From Streptosporangiaceae bacterium (GTDB lineage Bacteria > Actinomycetota > Actinomycetes > Streptosporangiales > Streptosporangiaceae), in assembly GCA_030040475.1 (NCBI GenBank), contig JASHTQ010000549.1:1-26041 (forward strand): 26,041 nucleotides of DNA. Reading direction: 5' to 3'. The first letter of the stretch is position 1. The number at the start of each line of letters is the position of its first letter. The position numbers and the translations under genes were made by a program. The notes under the pieces were generated by a model, which was given only the letters and a program-made list of their open reading frames with translations, ran no database searches and had not been told where the DNA came from. Positions 8,441-16,013 of the stretch are shown in pieces.

Positions 8441-8449
8441 CATCTGATG
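8441..8449. promoter_or_regulatory. GntR-type operator in front of fucD
   Basis: CATCTGATG inside AAAATCATCTGATGTTTT (8436-8453), a near-perfect palindrome 22 bases before the fucD GTG. The same core recurs at the ABC operon and upstream of the GntR regulator gene. Its position close to the start codon fits repression. No convincing -35/-10 pair could be identified in the 191-base gap (8419-8609), so the promoter itself is not called. Confidence 0.65.
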
Positions 8450-8594
8450 TTTTGGTGCACGCCGAGTCGGCGGACACTATGTTCGCGAAACGTCGAGCAC
8501 CGAGCACATGGTGGTCACCCAGATCAGCACGCCTAATTTCTTGTCGGTTGCGGGGAGCCGTTAGGCTGTCGCCCCGGCATGGATTGAGATACAT

Positions 8595-8609
8595 ATTCAT
8601 AGGATGAAT
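8595..8609. repeat. Inverted repeat ATTCAT-AGG-ATGAAT
   Basis: A perfect 6-3-6 inverted repeat directly after the stop of the RpiB-like gene, in the gap before fucD. It is AT-rich, unlike its surroundings. It could be a second operator, but no other copy was found, and as a hairpin it would be weak. A 61-codon frame spanning 8415-8600 overlaps it and is not considered a gene. Confidence 0.35.
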
Positions 8610-9101
8610 CTACTCCGGCTCCATACTGGATGACGACTGAAGGTAATCGCCGAGATTCTCATAGTGATCGATGATCGCGAGCTTCTTCGCCGACGGCGAC
8701 GAGGCGTCGAAGGTTAGCCCGAGCCACTGCTGACAGATGCGCGCGGCGACCTCCACGCCGACGACCCGGGCGCCGAGTGCCAGAACCTGGCAGTTGTTAG
8801 ACAGCACTGATCGTTCGACTGAGTAATGGTCATAGGCGACCGCCGCGCGGATCCCGGCCACCTTGTTGGCGCTGATCGCCATTCCGATGCCAGTTCCGCA
8901 GATCAGCACGGCTCGGCTGAATTCACCTGCCATAATCGCCTCCGCCACGCGGAAACCCACGACCGGATAGGCTACGGAGTCGTCACCGGAATGGACACCA
9001 AAGTCGCGGAACTCTACTGCGTTTGCGAGGCGCTCGATCAGCCCGGTCTTCAGGCCGTATCCGTATGCGTCGGCTCCGATGCCAACCATTGGCTTGATCA
9101 C
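8610..9101 (-). CDS. RpiB/LacAB-family sugar-phosphate isomerase (DerI-like)
   Basis: 163 residues. The RpiB signature is clear: GADAYGYGLK at the N-terminus, active-site Cys68 in LICGTGIGMAISANK, then AVAYDHYS and SNNCQVLALGARVVG. These enzymes move the carbonyl of phosphorylated aldoses and ketoses through an enediol. Classical RpiB acts on ribose 5-phosphate; a branch in mycobacteria (DerI) converts D-erythrulose 4-phosphate to D-erythrose 4-phosphate. With a DerK-like kinase and DthD-like SDR in the adjacent operon, the DerI role is the better guess. The start is a GTG overlapping the stop of the LLM gene (GTGA, 9098-9101); an in-frame ATG at 9089 is an alternative. It ends its operon. 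Confidence 0.85.
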   Translation of the reverse strand: MIKPMVGIGADAYGYGLKTGLIERLANAVEFRDFGVHSGDDSVAYPVVGFRVAEAIMAGEFSRAVLICGTGIGMAISANKVAGIRAAVAYDHYSVERSVLSNNCQVLALGARVVGVEVAARICQQWLGLTFDASSPSAKKLAIIDHYENLGDYLQSSSSMEPE

Positions 9102-10099
9102 GAGAGTCGCTCCAGACCATCTGGCTTACCGCTGTTACTTGAGGCCGACGTGGCGCGCTCACGGTGGTGGCCGATTAGCGGCATAATCCGCTCGGCCACC
9201 AGGTGCAACTGCTCCACATCCGTGAGGTCCAGGCACTGGAGATACAGGCGTGTTGCGCCGACGCCCGCGAATGCCCCGATCTTCTCGATGACCTGGTCGA
9301 CGGTTCCGGCCAGGCCGGCCGCCGTGAGGTCTTCAACGCTGCGGCCGAGCCGACCGGCTCGGCGCCCGAGTTCCGCCGCGCTTTCTCCCACGCACAGGGT
9401 CTGGGCGGCCGAAAGAACGAGTGAGCCCGGGTCCCGGCCGAGCCGCCCGCAGGCCTGCCGTGCCCGTTCGAATTGCGCCCGCGTGACGTCGAGGCTTCGT
9501 ACCGGCACGTTGTATTCGTCTGCGTAGCCTGCCGCTAGCCGCGGTGTCGTCCGCTGCCCTGAGCCGCCGATCAGTATCGAGGGCCTGCACCCGGGCTGCG
9601 GTCCCCGGTAGCCGGGAACGTCCTTCAGCGTGACGTGCCTGCCCTTGAATGTGAACGTTTCGCCAGCCGGCGTCTCCCAGATTCCCCGCACGATCTGGAG
9701 CTGTTCCTCCAGCTTCCGAAAGCGGGTAGCCGTGTCGGGGAAGGGCAAGCCGTATGCCTCGTGCTCGGGCTCATACCAGCCGGCCCCCAGCCCCAGCGTG
9801 ACGCGGCCGCCGCTCATGGCATCGACCTGCCGAGCCATGATGGCCAGCTGCCCGGGACGCCGGAAGGTGATGGGGGTGACAAGCGTGCCCAGCTTGATCC
9901 GGGTCGTGTCGCGGGCCAGGCCGGCCATCGTCGTCCATGCGTCGCATGGCGGCAGCGGGCTCGGCATGGTTCCTGTCGCCAGATAGTGGTCGGAGGAGAA
10001 AAGCCCGTCGAAGCCGAGCCGCTCGGCCTCGACCGCGAAGCGCAGGACGTCGTCATAGCTGGCACCCTGCTGGGGTTCAACCAAGAGGCGCAGTCTCAT
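9098..10099 (-). CDS. LLM-class flavin/F420-dependent oxidoreductase
   Basis: 333-residue luciferase-like TIM barrel. FDGLFSSDHYLATG, IKLGTLVTPITFRRPG, GRVTLGLGAGWYEPEHEAYG and PSILIGGSGQRTT are the hallmarks of the F420-dependent actinobacterial branch (TIGR03560-like), which contains oxidoreductases using coenzyme F420 or FMN. It lies between the amidohydrolase (99 bases upstream) and the RpiB-like gene (4-base overlap), so it is co-transcribed with sugar genes. No established step of L-fucose or tetritol catabolism needs an F420 enzyme; it may oxidise a sugar hydroxyl, as F420-dependent glucose-6-phosphate dehydrogenase does in the same superfamily. Family secure, substrate unknown. Confidence 0.85.
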   Translation of the reverse strand: MRLRLLVEPQQGASYDDVLRFAVEAERLGFDGLFSSDHYLATGTMPSPLPPCDAWTTMAGLARDTTRIKLGTLVTPITFRRPGQLAIMARQVDAMSGGRVTLGLGAGWYEPEHEAYGLPFPDTATRFRKLEEQLQIVRGIWETPAGETFTFKGRHVTLKDVPGYRGPQPGCRPSILIGGSGQRTTPRLAAGYADEYNVPVRSLDVTRAQFERARQACGRLGRDPGSLVLSAAQTLCVGESAAELGRRAGRLGRSVEDLTAAGLAGTVDQVIEKIGAFAGVGATRLYLQCLDLTDVEQLHLVAERIMPLIGHHRERATSASSNSGKPDGLERLS

Positions 10100-10198
10100 T
10101 CGATCACGCCCACGCGATGACCCGGTGGCTGGCGAGCTCGCCGCCTGGCCTCGCCACCAGCGCTGACGTCGCCATCGTTTCCGGGGACTGCGCCGCGG

Positions 10199-11095
10199 TC
10201 ACCGGGCGGCCTTTCCTGCCGGGTTCAGCGGACGGTTTCGCAGCAGCTGATCGAGGTTAGCCCCCAGAATCCGGTTCATGGCATCGTCGCTCAGCCCATC
10301 CAGCCTGGTGCGCACAACTTCGAGTGACTGCCGGTACGTAACGTAGGGCCTTGCGGCGGAGTAGTCCGATCCCCACAGCAGGCGCAGCGGCGTATAGGCG
10401 TCAAGGAGCGGTCGCAGCACCCGCTCGTGTACCTCGGGATACGGGTATTCCCACGATTGGCGGGCCAGATAGTGGAACCCGGAGACCTTGAGGAAGACAT
10501 TGGGCAAGTCGGAATTGGCCAGTACTGCTGCGAGATCGGCGTCGAAGGTCGCCCTGTGCAGGCGGGCCATGCCCTGGTGGTGGACGAGGATCGGCATCGT
10601 CGGGTAGGCGAGCGCGACGCGGCGCAGGTCAGGCTGCCAGGAAGGCGACATGCCGAGCGATGCGATGACGCCGAGCTCGGCAGCCGTACCGAAGAACTCC
10701 AGGCCTTCATCGCTGGCGAACCATCCGTCGCTGTCTTCGCCGACGTAGTGCGTGAAGGCCACGAGGCCGTATTGCTCGACGGCAGTCCGCAGCCGGGCGG
10801 CCGCGCCCGGCGTGTGGTGCTCATGCGGGCACCACACGCCGTCCACGTCGGCGACCATCACCAGCCGGTCAGGATGCGCCGCGACCGCCTTGGCGACGTA
10901 GTCGTTGTTGTCGTCGTTGGCGGACAGCTCTCCTGCCTCGCGTCCCATCCGGGCGCAGATGACCGCCGCCCGGTCCACGCCGCTCTCGTCCATCTCCCAG
11001 AGCAGGGCGTCGACCGAGCCCTTGTAGTGCAGGTCAGGAACGCGGGGGTCATAGGGCCAGTTGCGCCACGCGTGACAGTGGCTGTCGAGGATCAA
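10199..11095 (-). CDS. Amidohydrolase family lactonase, probable L-fuconolactone hydrolase
   Basis: About 298 residues of the amidohydrolase-2 (COG3618-like) family. DSHCHAW supplies the first metal-type His pair, ILVHHQG the central His pair, KVSGFHYLA follows, and LLWGSDYSAARP contains the terminal Asp. Family members in sugar-acid clusters open L-fucono- or L-rhamnono-lactones to the acid, the step between the AKR and FucD here. The start chosen is TTG at 11095, because AAGGAGA sits six bases upstream and the protein then begins directly at ILDSHCH. A GTG at 11116 gives seven extra residues but would place that ribosome-binding site inside the gene. It follows the AKR gene at 11178-12236 by 82 bases. 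Confidence 0.83.
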   Translation of the reverse strand: MILDSHCHAWRNWPYDPRVPDLHYKGSVDALLWEMDESGVDRAAVICARMGREAGELSANDDNNDYVAKAVAAHPDRLVMVADVDGVWCPHEHHTPGAAARLRTAVEQYGLVAFTHYVGEDSDGWFASDEGLEFFGTAAELGVIASLGMSPSWQPDLRRVALAYPTMPILVHHQGMARLHRATFDADLAAVLANSDLPNVFLKVSGFHYLARQSWEYPYPEVHERVLRPLLDAYTPLRLLWGSDYSAARPYVTYRQSLEVVRTRLDGLSDDAMNRILGANLDQLLRNRPLNPAGKAAR

Positions 11096-11177
11096 CGCGG
11101 TTCTCCTTGCGGACACGAGGTGGATGAGGCGGGATGCCGCCGGGGGGGCGGCCGCCGACTGGCGAGCCAGCTGGCGA

Positions 11178-12236
11178 TCAGACCGGCCCAGACCAGTGAG
11201 TCTGGCCCAGCAGGCTCAGGTCGGCCGGGCTCGCGCGGGGGCCAATCAGCCGCCGCTGATGCCAGTACGGGTACAGCAGCGGGAGGGCTGAGACTCGATC
11301 GAGCTGATCCCTCTCCTCCGCGCTCAGGCGCAGTTCGGCGGCGGCGAGGTTGTCCTCGAGCTGGGGCTCGGATCGAACGCCTACGATCACTGCGGTCACG
11401 CCGGGCTTGCCGAGCAGGTAAGACAGTGCCACCTGAGCCGGCGTTACGCCGCGTTGCTCCGCGACCCTGACGATCACCTCCACGACGTCGTAGACGTGAT
11501 CCCAGTCGCCGATGGGAGGCTCGTTCCAATCCGTCGTATGCCTGGCACCCGCGGGCGCCTGCTTTCCGCGCCGGTACTTGCCGGTGAGCAAGCCCCCGGC
11601 GAGCGGACTCCAGACCAAGGTGCCGATCCCCTGATCGATGCCTGCCGGGATGAGTTCGTATTCGGCCTCGCGGCCGATCAGCGAGTAGTAGATCTGGTGG
11701 CTCACGAAACGATGCAGGTTCCGCCGTTCGGCGACCGCGACCGCCTTGAGCAGGTGCCACGCGGAATAGTTCGAGCAGCCCAGGTAGCGGACCTTGCCCT
11801 GGCGCACCAAGTCCGCCAGCGCCTCCATGGTCTCGTCCAGCGGCGTCAGCCCGTCCCACGCGTGCATCTGATAGAGGTCGATGTGGTCGACGCCTAGGCG
11901 CTGGAGGCTGGCCTCGCACGCGGCGATGATGTGGTGCCGGGAGAGGCCGACATCGTTGGGCCCGTCCCCCATCGGCAGCCGTACCTTGGTGGCGAGGAGC
12001 AGCCGCTCGCGGCGCCCCTTGATCACGTCCCCGACGATGGCCTCGGCCTCACCCGACTGGTACACGTCGGCGGTGTCCAGCAGGTTGACGCCGGCGTCTA
12101 GCAGCCGGTCGACCATCCGGCGGGCGTCAGCTACGTCCACGCCGCCGATCCCCGCCGGATTGTCGCCGAAGGTTACCGAGCCCACCGCAATCGTGGAAAC
12201 CTTGAGCCCGGAGTTTCCCAGTGCCCTGTACTCCAT
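11178..12236 (-). CDS. Aldo/keto reductase (potassium-channel-beta/YghZ-type branch)
   Basis: 352 residues. MEYRALGNSGLKVSTIAVGSV opens the barrel; tetrad residues are Asp and Tyr in LLDTADVYQSGEAE, Lys in LATKVR, and His in LYQMHAWDG. VSHQIYYSLIGR, LVWSPLAGGLLTGKYRRG and TAVIVGVRSEPQLEDNL are typical NADP-binding and loop segments of this branch. It has a strong GGAGGAG five bases before the ATG. It is the first enzyme gene after the binding protein and the hairpin pair, so its level is probably lower than that of the transporter. Several such reductases oxidise aldoses or reduce aldehydes; substrate unknown. One of four AKRs in the island, all different from each other. Confidence 0.82.
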   Translation of the reverse strand: MEYRALGNSGLKVSTIAVGSVTFGDNPAGIGGVDVADARRMVDRLLDAGVNLLDTADVYQSGEAEAIVGDVIKGRRERLLLATKVRLPMGDGPNDVGLSRHHIIAACEASLQRLGVDHIDLYQMHAWDGLTPLDETMEALADLVRQGKVRYLGCSNYSAWHLLKAVAVAERRNLHRFVSHQIYYSLIGREAEYELIPAGIDQGIGTLVWSPLAGGLLTGKYRRGKQAPAGARHTTDWNEPPIGDWDHVYDVVEVIVRVAEQRGVTPAQVALSYLLGKPGVTAVIVGVRSEPQLEDNLAAAELRLSAEERDQLDRVSALPLLYPYWHQRRLIGPRASPADLSLLGQTHWSGPV

Positions 12237-12304
12237 CTACGCTCCTCCGAAATTCCCAGGCCGTGACGCTGCTGAGCTGATCCGTGCTTCGGATCTGGCG
12301 CCAG

Positions 12305-12350
12305 GGCGCCTGGGGTAGCGGTCGGCCTTCGTCCCGTCACCCCAGGCGCC
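12305..12350 (-). terminator. Long stem-loop in the gap after the binding-protein gene
   Basis: GGCGCCTGGGGT (12305-12316) and ACCCCAGGCGCC (12339-12350) are perfect 12-base complements with a 22-base loop. There is no T-run, so an intrinsic terminator is not certain. Stem-loops between a sugar-binding-protein gene and downstream enzymes commonly act as partial terminators or mRNA stabilisers. Confidence 0.55.
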
Positions 12351-12354
12351 GGGC

Positions 12355-12379
12355 GTGCGCACTGCCAGGCAGTGCGCAC
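12355..12379 (-). terminator. Tight hairpin directly after the binding-protein stop
   Basis: GTGCGCACTGC (12355-12365), loop CAG, GCAGTGCGCAC (12369-12379): a perfect 11-base stem with a three-base loop, nine bases past the stop of the binding protein on the minus strand and just before the longer stem at 12305-12350. No T-tract follows. It is likely to protect the upstream message from 3' decay or to attenuate read-through. Confidence 0.6.
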
Positions 12380-12388
12380 CGCTGACGC

Positions 12389-13546
12389 TCAGTACGATCC
12401 GGTGTAGGTGAAACTGCAGGCAGGAATGTTGAAACCGGCCACCCCCTCGAACTGGTTCACTAGCGTCGGTCGCCATTTCGCGCAGTCCGGAGTTATCGGG
12501 GTCCAGCCGAACTCGACGTTCTCGGTGCTGTCCAGCGGGATCTGCTTCGTCATTACCTTGGTGATCAGGGTCGTGGTCTCCTGCGCCCCGGTCTTCGGCG
12601 GCAGCAGGCTGGCGACCATCTCGGCGGAGTTCTCGTTCCACAGAGCCTGGAGCTCAGGTGGCGTTCCGTCCTGGGTCATGACGAAAACCTTCTGCGGGTT
12701 CTTGTCCGTGGCGTTGGCCAGCCCCGCGGACTTCAACGCCGCGAGCACGCCCAGGGTGCTCGCGCTGCCGCAGCCGTCGGTGACATTGAATTTCTTCGCG
12801 CTGGTGATGAAGTCGGCCATCTTGTTCGCCGCGTCCTCCTCGCTCGAGGCTGCCCCGAAGTAGACAACCTGGGCATTCGGCATGACGCTGCGCATGCCGT
12901 TGAGGAAGCTGTGCATCCGCAGGATGCAGGTGGCATTCTGCGGATACACGCCCATGAAGGCCGCCAGCGGCGCCGACCCCAGCGCGGGGTGAGCCTTGAT
13001 GTACGTGGCCGCGATTACACCCGCCGCCGTTAGAGAGTTCTGCTCATCCAGGTTCACCTGAGGTATATGAACCGAACTCGGCAGATCGCCCTCGAAGACC
13101 ACCTGGGGGATGCCCGCAGCCTCTATCTGCTTCACCGTGTTATCGGCAGTGCCCAGGTCTATGGGGGCCCAGATGATGCCGTTGTACTCGCCGGTATCGA
13201 CAGCACTGGTGATGGCGTTGAGTTGCTGCGACGCGACCCCGTTTGCGTTAATGACGGTCACCTGCGCGCCTTCGGCTCCCAGGAGCCGACGAAGCCAGCT
13301 TGTGTAAGCCGTGTTGAAATTGTCGAGCCAGTAAGGGACGACGAGGATCTTCTTCCCGGCCAGGGGCGTAGCTGAGCTGGCCTTCGCACTAGCCGCTGCG
13401 CTGGTACCCGAACCGGCACTTGAACTTGAGCCCGCGGAACTGCAGGCGGCAAGCGAAAGGGCCAGCAGCAGCATCGCCGAGACCGTTGCGATGAGTGGCC
13501 AGCGTCTTTTCTGTCCATTGGCTTTGGGGAGAGCGGTTATTATCAT
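12389..13546 (-). CDS. Sugar ABC transporter substrate-binding lipoprotein
   Basis: 385 residues. A charged start (KRRWPL) is followed by a hydrophobic segment and the lipobox LSLAAC with the acylated Cys at about residue 35, then a Ser/Ala/Gly-rich linker. The mature part is a ribose-binding-type fold (Peripla_BP_4): GKKILVVPYWLDNFN, IIWAPIDLGTADNTVKQIEAAGIPQVVF, and a second lobe beginning about residue 180. It should deliver a sugar or oligosaccharide to the permease encoded upstream. The start at 13546 is fixed by CGGAGGA seven bases upstream; an ATG at 13579 in the same frame lacks such a site. Aromatic residues at PYWLDNF may line the pocket. The ligand is probably a fucose-containing sugar by context only. 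Confidence 0.9.
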   Translation of the reverse strand: MIITALPKANGQKRRWPLIATVSAMLLLALSLAACSSAGSSSSAGSGTSAAASAKASSATPLAGKKILVVPYWLDNFNTAYTSWLRRLLGAEGAQVTVINANGVASQQLNAITSAVDTGEYNGIIWAPIDLGTADNTVKQIEAAGIPQVVFEGDLPSSVHIPQVNLDEQNSLTAAGVIAATYIKAHPALGSAPLAAFMGVYPQNATCILRMHSFLNGMRSVMPNAQVVYFGAASSEEDAANKMADFITSAKKFNVTDGCGSASTLGVLAALKSAGLANATDKNPQKVFVMTQDGTPPELQALWNENSAEMVASLLPPKTGAQETTTLITKVMTKQIPLDSTENVEFGWTPITPDCAKWRPTLVNQFEGVAGFNIPACSFTYTGSY

Positions 13547-13634
13547 TGTTGTGTCCTCCGGTAAAGGGGATTTGGGCATTTACGGGCACGCGCCAGTAAG
13601 GCGGACGTTCATATCTGGCTACGTTTCAGCGGGC

Positions 13635-14690
13635 TTAGATGTTTTCGAGATCCGGCAGGCTAAGTCGTCGGCGTATGATCGTTTCGCGAACCCCCGTATC
13701 GAACCCGACGGCTAGGACCAGCAGCCCGCCAAGCGCGATGTATTGCCAGAAAATTGAGACTCCGAACAAGTCGAGTGCGTCGTTGACGGTGGCTATGAGC
13801 ATCGCCCCGGTGAATGCCCCGAAGACCGTGCCGCGCCCGCCGGTCAGGGCGGTTCCGCCGACCACGCAGGCGACTATCACCTGGAACAGCAGGTCCTGGT
13901 CGACGACGGGCACAGGAGTCCCGATACGTGACCCGTAAAGCACGCCGCCCCAGCCGGCCGCCGCCCCGGAAAGGACGAGGCACAGCGTGATCGTCCGGCG
14001 CACGGGAACGCCGTTAAGGAACGCTCCGCGCCGGTTGCTGCCGACGGCCACCGCGTAGCGGCCCAGGCTGGTATAGCGCTGGATGGCGATGAACAGAACC
14101 AGGACGACCAGCACGATGGGAGCCTGGAACGGGATCGGGCTGTTGCCGATCGTATCGGATCCAATTGTGGCGTAGTCGGCTGGGACGCCCGATACCGGCA
14201 GGCCATTGGTCAAGAGGTTCCCGATGCCCTGGGTGACGTAGAGCGTGCCGATCGTCGCGATCAGGCTGGTGATTCCGACGCACAGGATCAGGAAGCTGTT
14301 GAAAAGTCCGATGAGCGCACCCACAAGGACCGCGACCAGGAATGACAGCCACAGCGCCATTCCGTGCGCGGCCAGGATGCCCGAGACCACCGATGACAGC
14401 ACGACGATCCCGCCGAGGGAGACGTCGATGGAGCCCGCCACCATCACGATCGAGATGGGCGCCGCGATGACGGCGACGACGCCGATCTGCACGAACAGGC
14501 CCCACAGATTCCGGGCCGAGAAAAAGTGCCCGACCGCGATCTGCACAGCTATGCCCAGCAGGACCATGACGGAAACGTTGATGATGACCCGCTGGACGTC
14601 ACGGTTCTTGAGCCACAGCCTGAAGCCGGGCCGGACATGCCGCGTGCCCGCCACGTCGGTTATTGGCGGCCTGCTTTGGATGCTAGTCAT
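13635..14690 (-). CDS. Sugar ABC transporter permease (RbsC/BPD_transp_2 type)
   Basis: 351 residues, strongly hydrophobic, with about eight to ten membrane segments starting near residue 35. The motif VMVAGSIDVSLGGIVVLSSVVSGILAA, split here as AGSIDVSLGGIV, is the 'GGIDLSVG' signature of ribose-type permeases. VVGGTALTGGRGTVFGAFTGA near the C-terminus is the other signature of the family. AGAGGAAAGG lies just before the ATG. It sits between the ATPase (12 bases upstream) and the binding-protein gene (88 bases downstream). Only one permease gene is present, consistent with a homodimer in the membrane. Confidence 0.92.
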   Translation of the reverse strand: MTSIQSRPPITDVAGTRHVRPGFRLWLKNRDVQRVIINVSVMVLLGIAVQIAVGHFFSARNLWGLFVQIGVVAVIAAPISIVMVAGSIDVSLGGIVVLSSVVSGILAAHGMALWLSFLVAVLVGALIGLFNSFLILCVGITSLIATIGTLYVTQGIGNLLTNGLPVSGVPADYATIGSDTIGNSPIPFQAPIVLVVLVLFIAIQRYTSLGRYAVAVGSNRRGAFLNGVPVRRTITLCLVLSGAAAGWGGVLYGSRIGTPVPVVDQDLLFQVIVACVVGGTALTGGRGTVFGAFTGAMLIATVNDALDLFGVSIFWQYIALGGLLVLAVGFDTGVRETIIRRRLSLPDLENI

Positions 14691-14702
14691 CGACCTTTCC
14701 TC

Positions 14703-15518
14703 TTAGGCTCTCTCGGTGGCCTGGGGAAGGATTGCCGGTTCGAGTGCGCCGGTCATCATGCCGACGATCTCCTCGGCGCTGCAGTCCGAGGTCCTGACTG
14801 TCTTGACGGTGCGCCCGTGCCTGAGCACGGTTATCCGTTCTGACACGGCGAAAACGTCGGGCATGCTGTGGCTGACGACGACCACTGACATTCCGTCGTA
14901 CGACAATTTCCGGATGAGATCACATACGGCTGCCGTCTCGCGTACTCCCAGCGCCGCCGTTGGCTCGTCCATGAGGATGATGCGCGTTCCGAATGCCGCG
15001 GCCCGTGCCACTGCGATCGCCTGGCGCTGCCCGCCCGACATGCCGCCCAGCATCTGGTTCACGGAGCCGATGTTCACCTTCAGCCGCACGATCTCCTGGG
15101 CGGCTCTCCTGCGCATCTCCTTCTTGTCGAGGATGCCCAGCCACGACAGGGGTGCGCGCCGGTAGATCTCCCGGCCCAGGAACAGGTTGGCTGCCGCGTC
15201 GAGATGGTCGATGAGTCCTAGATCCTGGAAGACCGTTGCGACTCCCGATTCCTGGGCAGCCCGGGGATTAGCCAGCGTGACCGGCTTGCCGTTGATCAGG
15301 AGCTCGCCCCCGTCTGGGTGGTGGGCGCCGGCGATGATCTTCAGCAGGGTTGACTTGCCCGCGCCGTTATCACCGACGATCGCGTGCACTTCGCCCTCGC
15401 GCAGCTGGAAGTCACCGTGGGTGAGCGCGGCGACGCCGCCGAAGTGTTTCGTGACCGCCCTGGCCTCCAAGACGACCCGCGCATCCCCACCCTCCGGCTG
15501 CGGATCCGGACTGGTCAC
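14703..15518 (-). CDS. Sugar ABC transporter ATP-binding protein (single ABC domain, FrcA-like)
   Basis: 271 residues with one ABC cassette: Walker A GDNGAGKST (about 49-57), Q-loop FQDLGLIDHL, signature MSGGQRQAIAVARA, Walker B IILMDEPTAALG, and the H-loop VVSHSM. Ribose-type transporters often use a fused double cassette (RbsA, about 500 residues). A single domain of this size is the FrcA-like form, which would work as a homodimer. The start is a GTG with GGAGG five bases upstream. It is the first gene of the transporter operon; a -35/-10 pair and a CATCCGATG operator lie 170-220 bases upstream. Confidence 0.93.
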   Translation of the reverse strand: MTSPDPQPEGGDARVVLEARAVTKHFGGVAALTHGDFQLREGEVHAIVGDNGAGKSTLLKIIAGAHHPDGGELLINGKPVTLANPRAAQESGVATVFQDLGLIDHLDAAANLFLGREIYRRAPLSWLGILDKKEMRRRAAQEIVRLKVNIGSVNQMLGGMSGGQRQAIAVARAAAFGTRIILMDEPTAALGVRETAAVCDLIRKLSYDGMSVVVVSHSMPDVFAVSERITVLRHGRTVKTVRTSDCSAEEIVGMMTGALEPAILPQATERA

Positions 15519-15684
15519 GAACGCCTCCGCCAGGCCGCGGACAGCCGGCTAGGGCGTGCTATCCACCCCGGCGTCTCCGTAAGCGTCATATCCACGTGCA
15601 TGCCTCCTCGCACCGGTATGGACAATCGGATTGCCCGCGCGTCATAGGTGCCGGCATGCCTACGCCAACCCCTCAGAGACAAGA

Positions 15685-15693
15685 CATCCGATG
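15685..15693. promoter_or_regulatory. GntR-type operator downstream of the ABC promoter
   Basis: CATCCGATG, differing from the CATCTGATG core only at the centre. It lies about 18 bases past the predicted -10 hexamer (15711-15716) of the minus-strand promoter, where a bound repressor would block early elongation. Confidence 0.6.
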
Positions 15694-15710
15694 AAATGCG
15701 ACTGAAACAG

Positions 15711-15739
15711 TTCTTACCATCCTGATGCTACGTCGTCAA
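15711..15739 (-). promoter_or_regulatory. Probable promoter of the ABC transporter operon
   Basis: Read on the minus strand: -35 TTGACG (15739-15734), 17-base spacer, -10 TAAGAA (15716-15711). The -35 is close to consensus; the -10 is moderate. It points at the ATPase gene, and an operator-type palindrome follows it within 20 bases. Confidence 0.5.
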
Positions 15740-15914
15740 GATCGGCCCTGCGCAAGTCCGTCAGCCATCTAGGAGGCAGCGGCCATCGCTGGGAAGAGCC
15801 TTCTGACATGGGATCGGCAAACAAACGAGGGCGTGTCCCCGGCCGCGAGCCGACCGCGGCAGTGGGCCGGCGGCGCACTCGACGGCGTCCCGGCGGGACG
15901 GAGAGATCCATCAG

Positions 15915-15925
15915 TCATCAGATGA
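15915..15925. promoter_or_regulatory. Second GntR-type operator upstream of the ABC operon
   Basis: TCATCAGATGA, a perfect 5-1-5 palindrome. Its minus-strand reading shares the 12 bases CATCTGATGACT with the site in front of the GntR gene at 25058. It lies about 175 bases upstream of the predicted -35 (15734-15739), so it may be an auxiliary site for looping or mark another promoter that I could not identify. Confidence 0.6.
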
Positions 15926-16013
15926 TATCAACCGAGTTCGGCCTTGCGCGGCAGGCATGCCGAGCGCGGCGCGCTTGCGCGCGGGCCGCGGCGCCGTCAG
16001 CCTGTCCCGTGGG

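Larger units (their letters stand above)
15519..16013. promoter_or_regulatory. Intergenic control region of the ABC operon (495 bases)
   Basis: No credible gene is seen between the ATPase start and the TIM-barrel isomerase stop. It holds a minus-strand promoter (15711-15739), two operator-type palindromes (15685 and 15915) and, at 15955-16010, a very GC-rich stretch with short self-complementary runs (GCGCGC, GGCGCC) that could slow transcription leaving the isomerase gene but lacks a T-run. The leader from the predicted start to the ATPase GTG is about 185 bases, long enough for structure; no known riboswitch was recognised. Confidence 0.6.

Noticed and set aside
8415..8600. 61-codon frame upstream of fucD overlapping it by four bases
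   Set aside because: No ribosome-binding site, no recognisable similarity, and it runs through the operator; more likely leader DNA than a gene.
15955..16010. GC-rich self-complementary stretch as an intrinsic terminator of the isomerase gene
   Set aside because: Short arms with overlapping alternatives and no T-run; kept only as a note in the intergenic entry.
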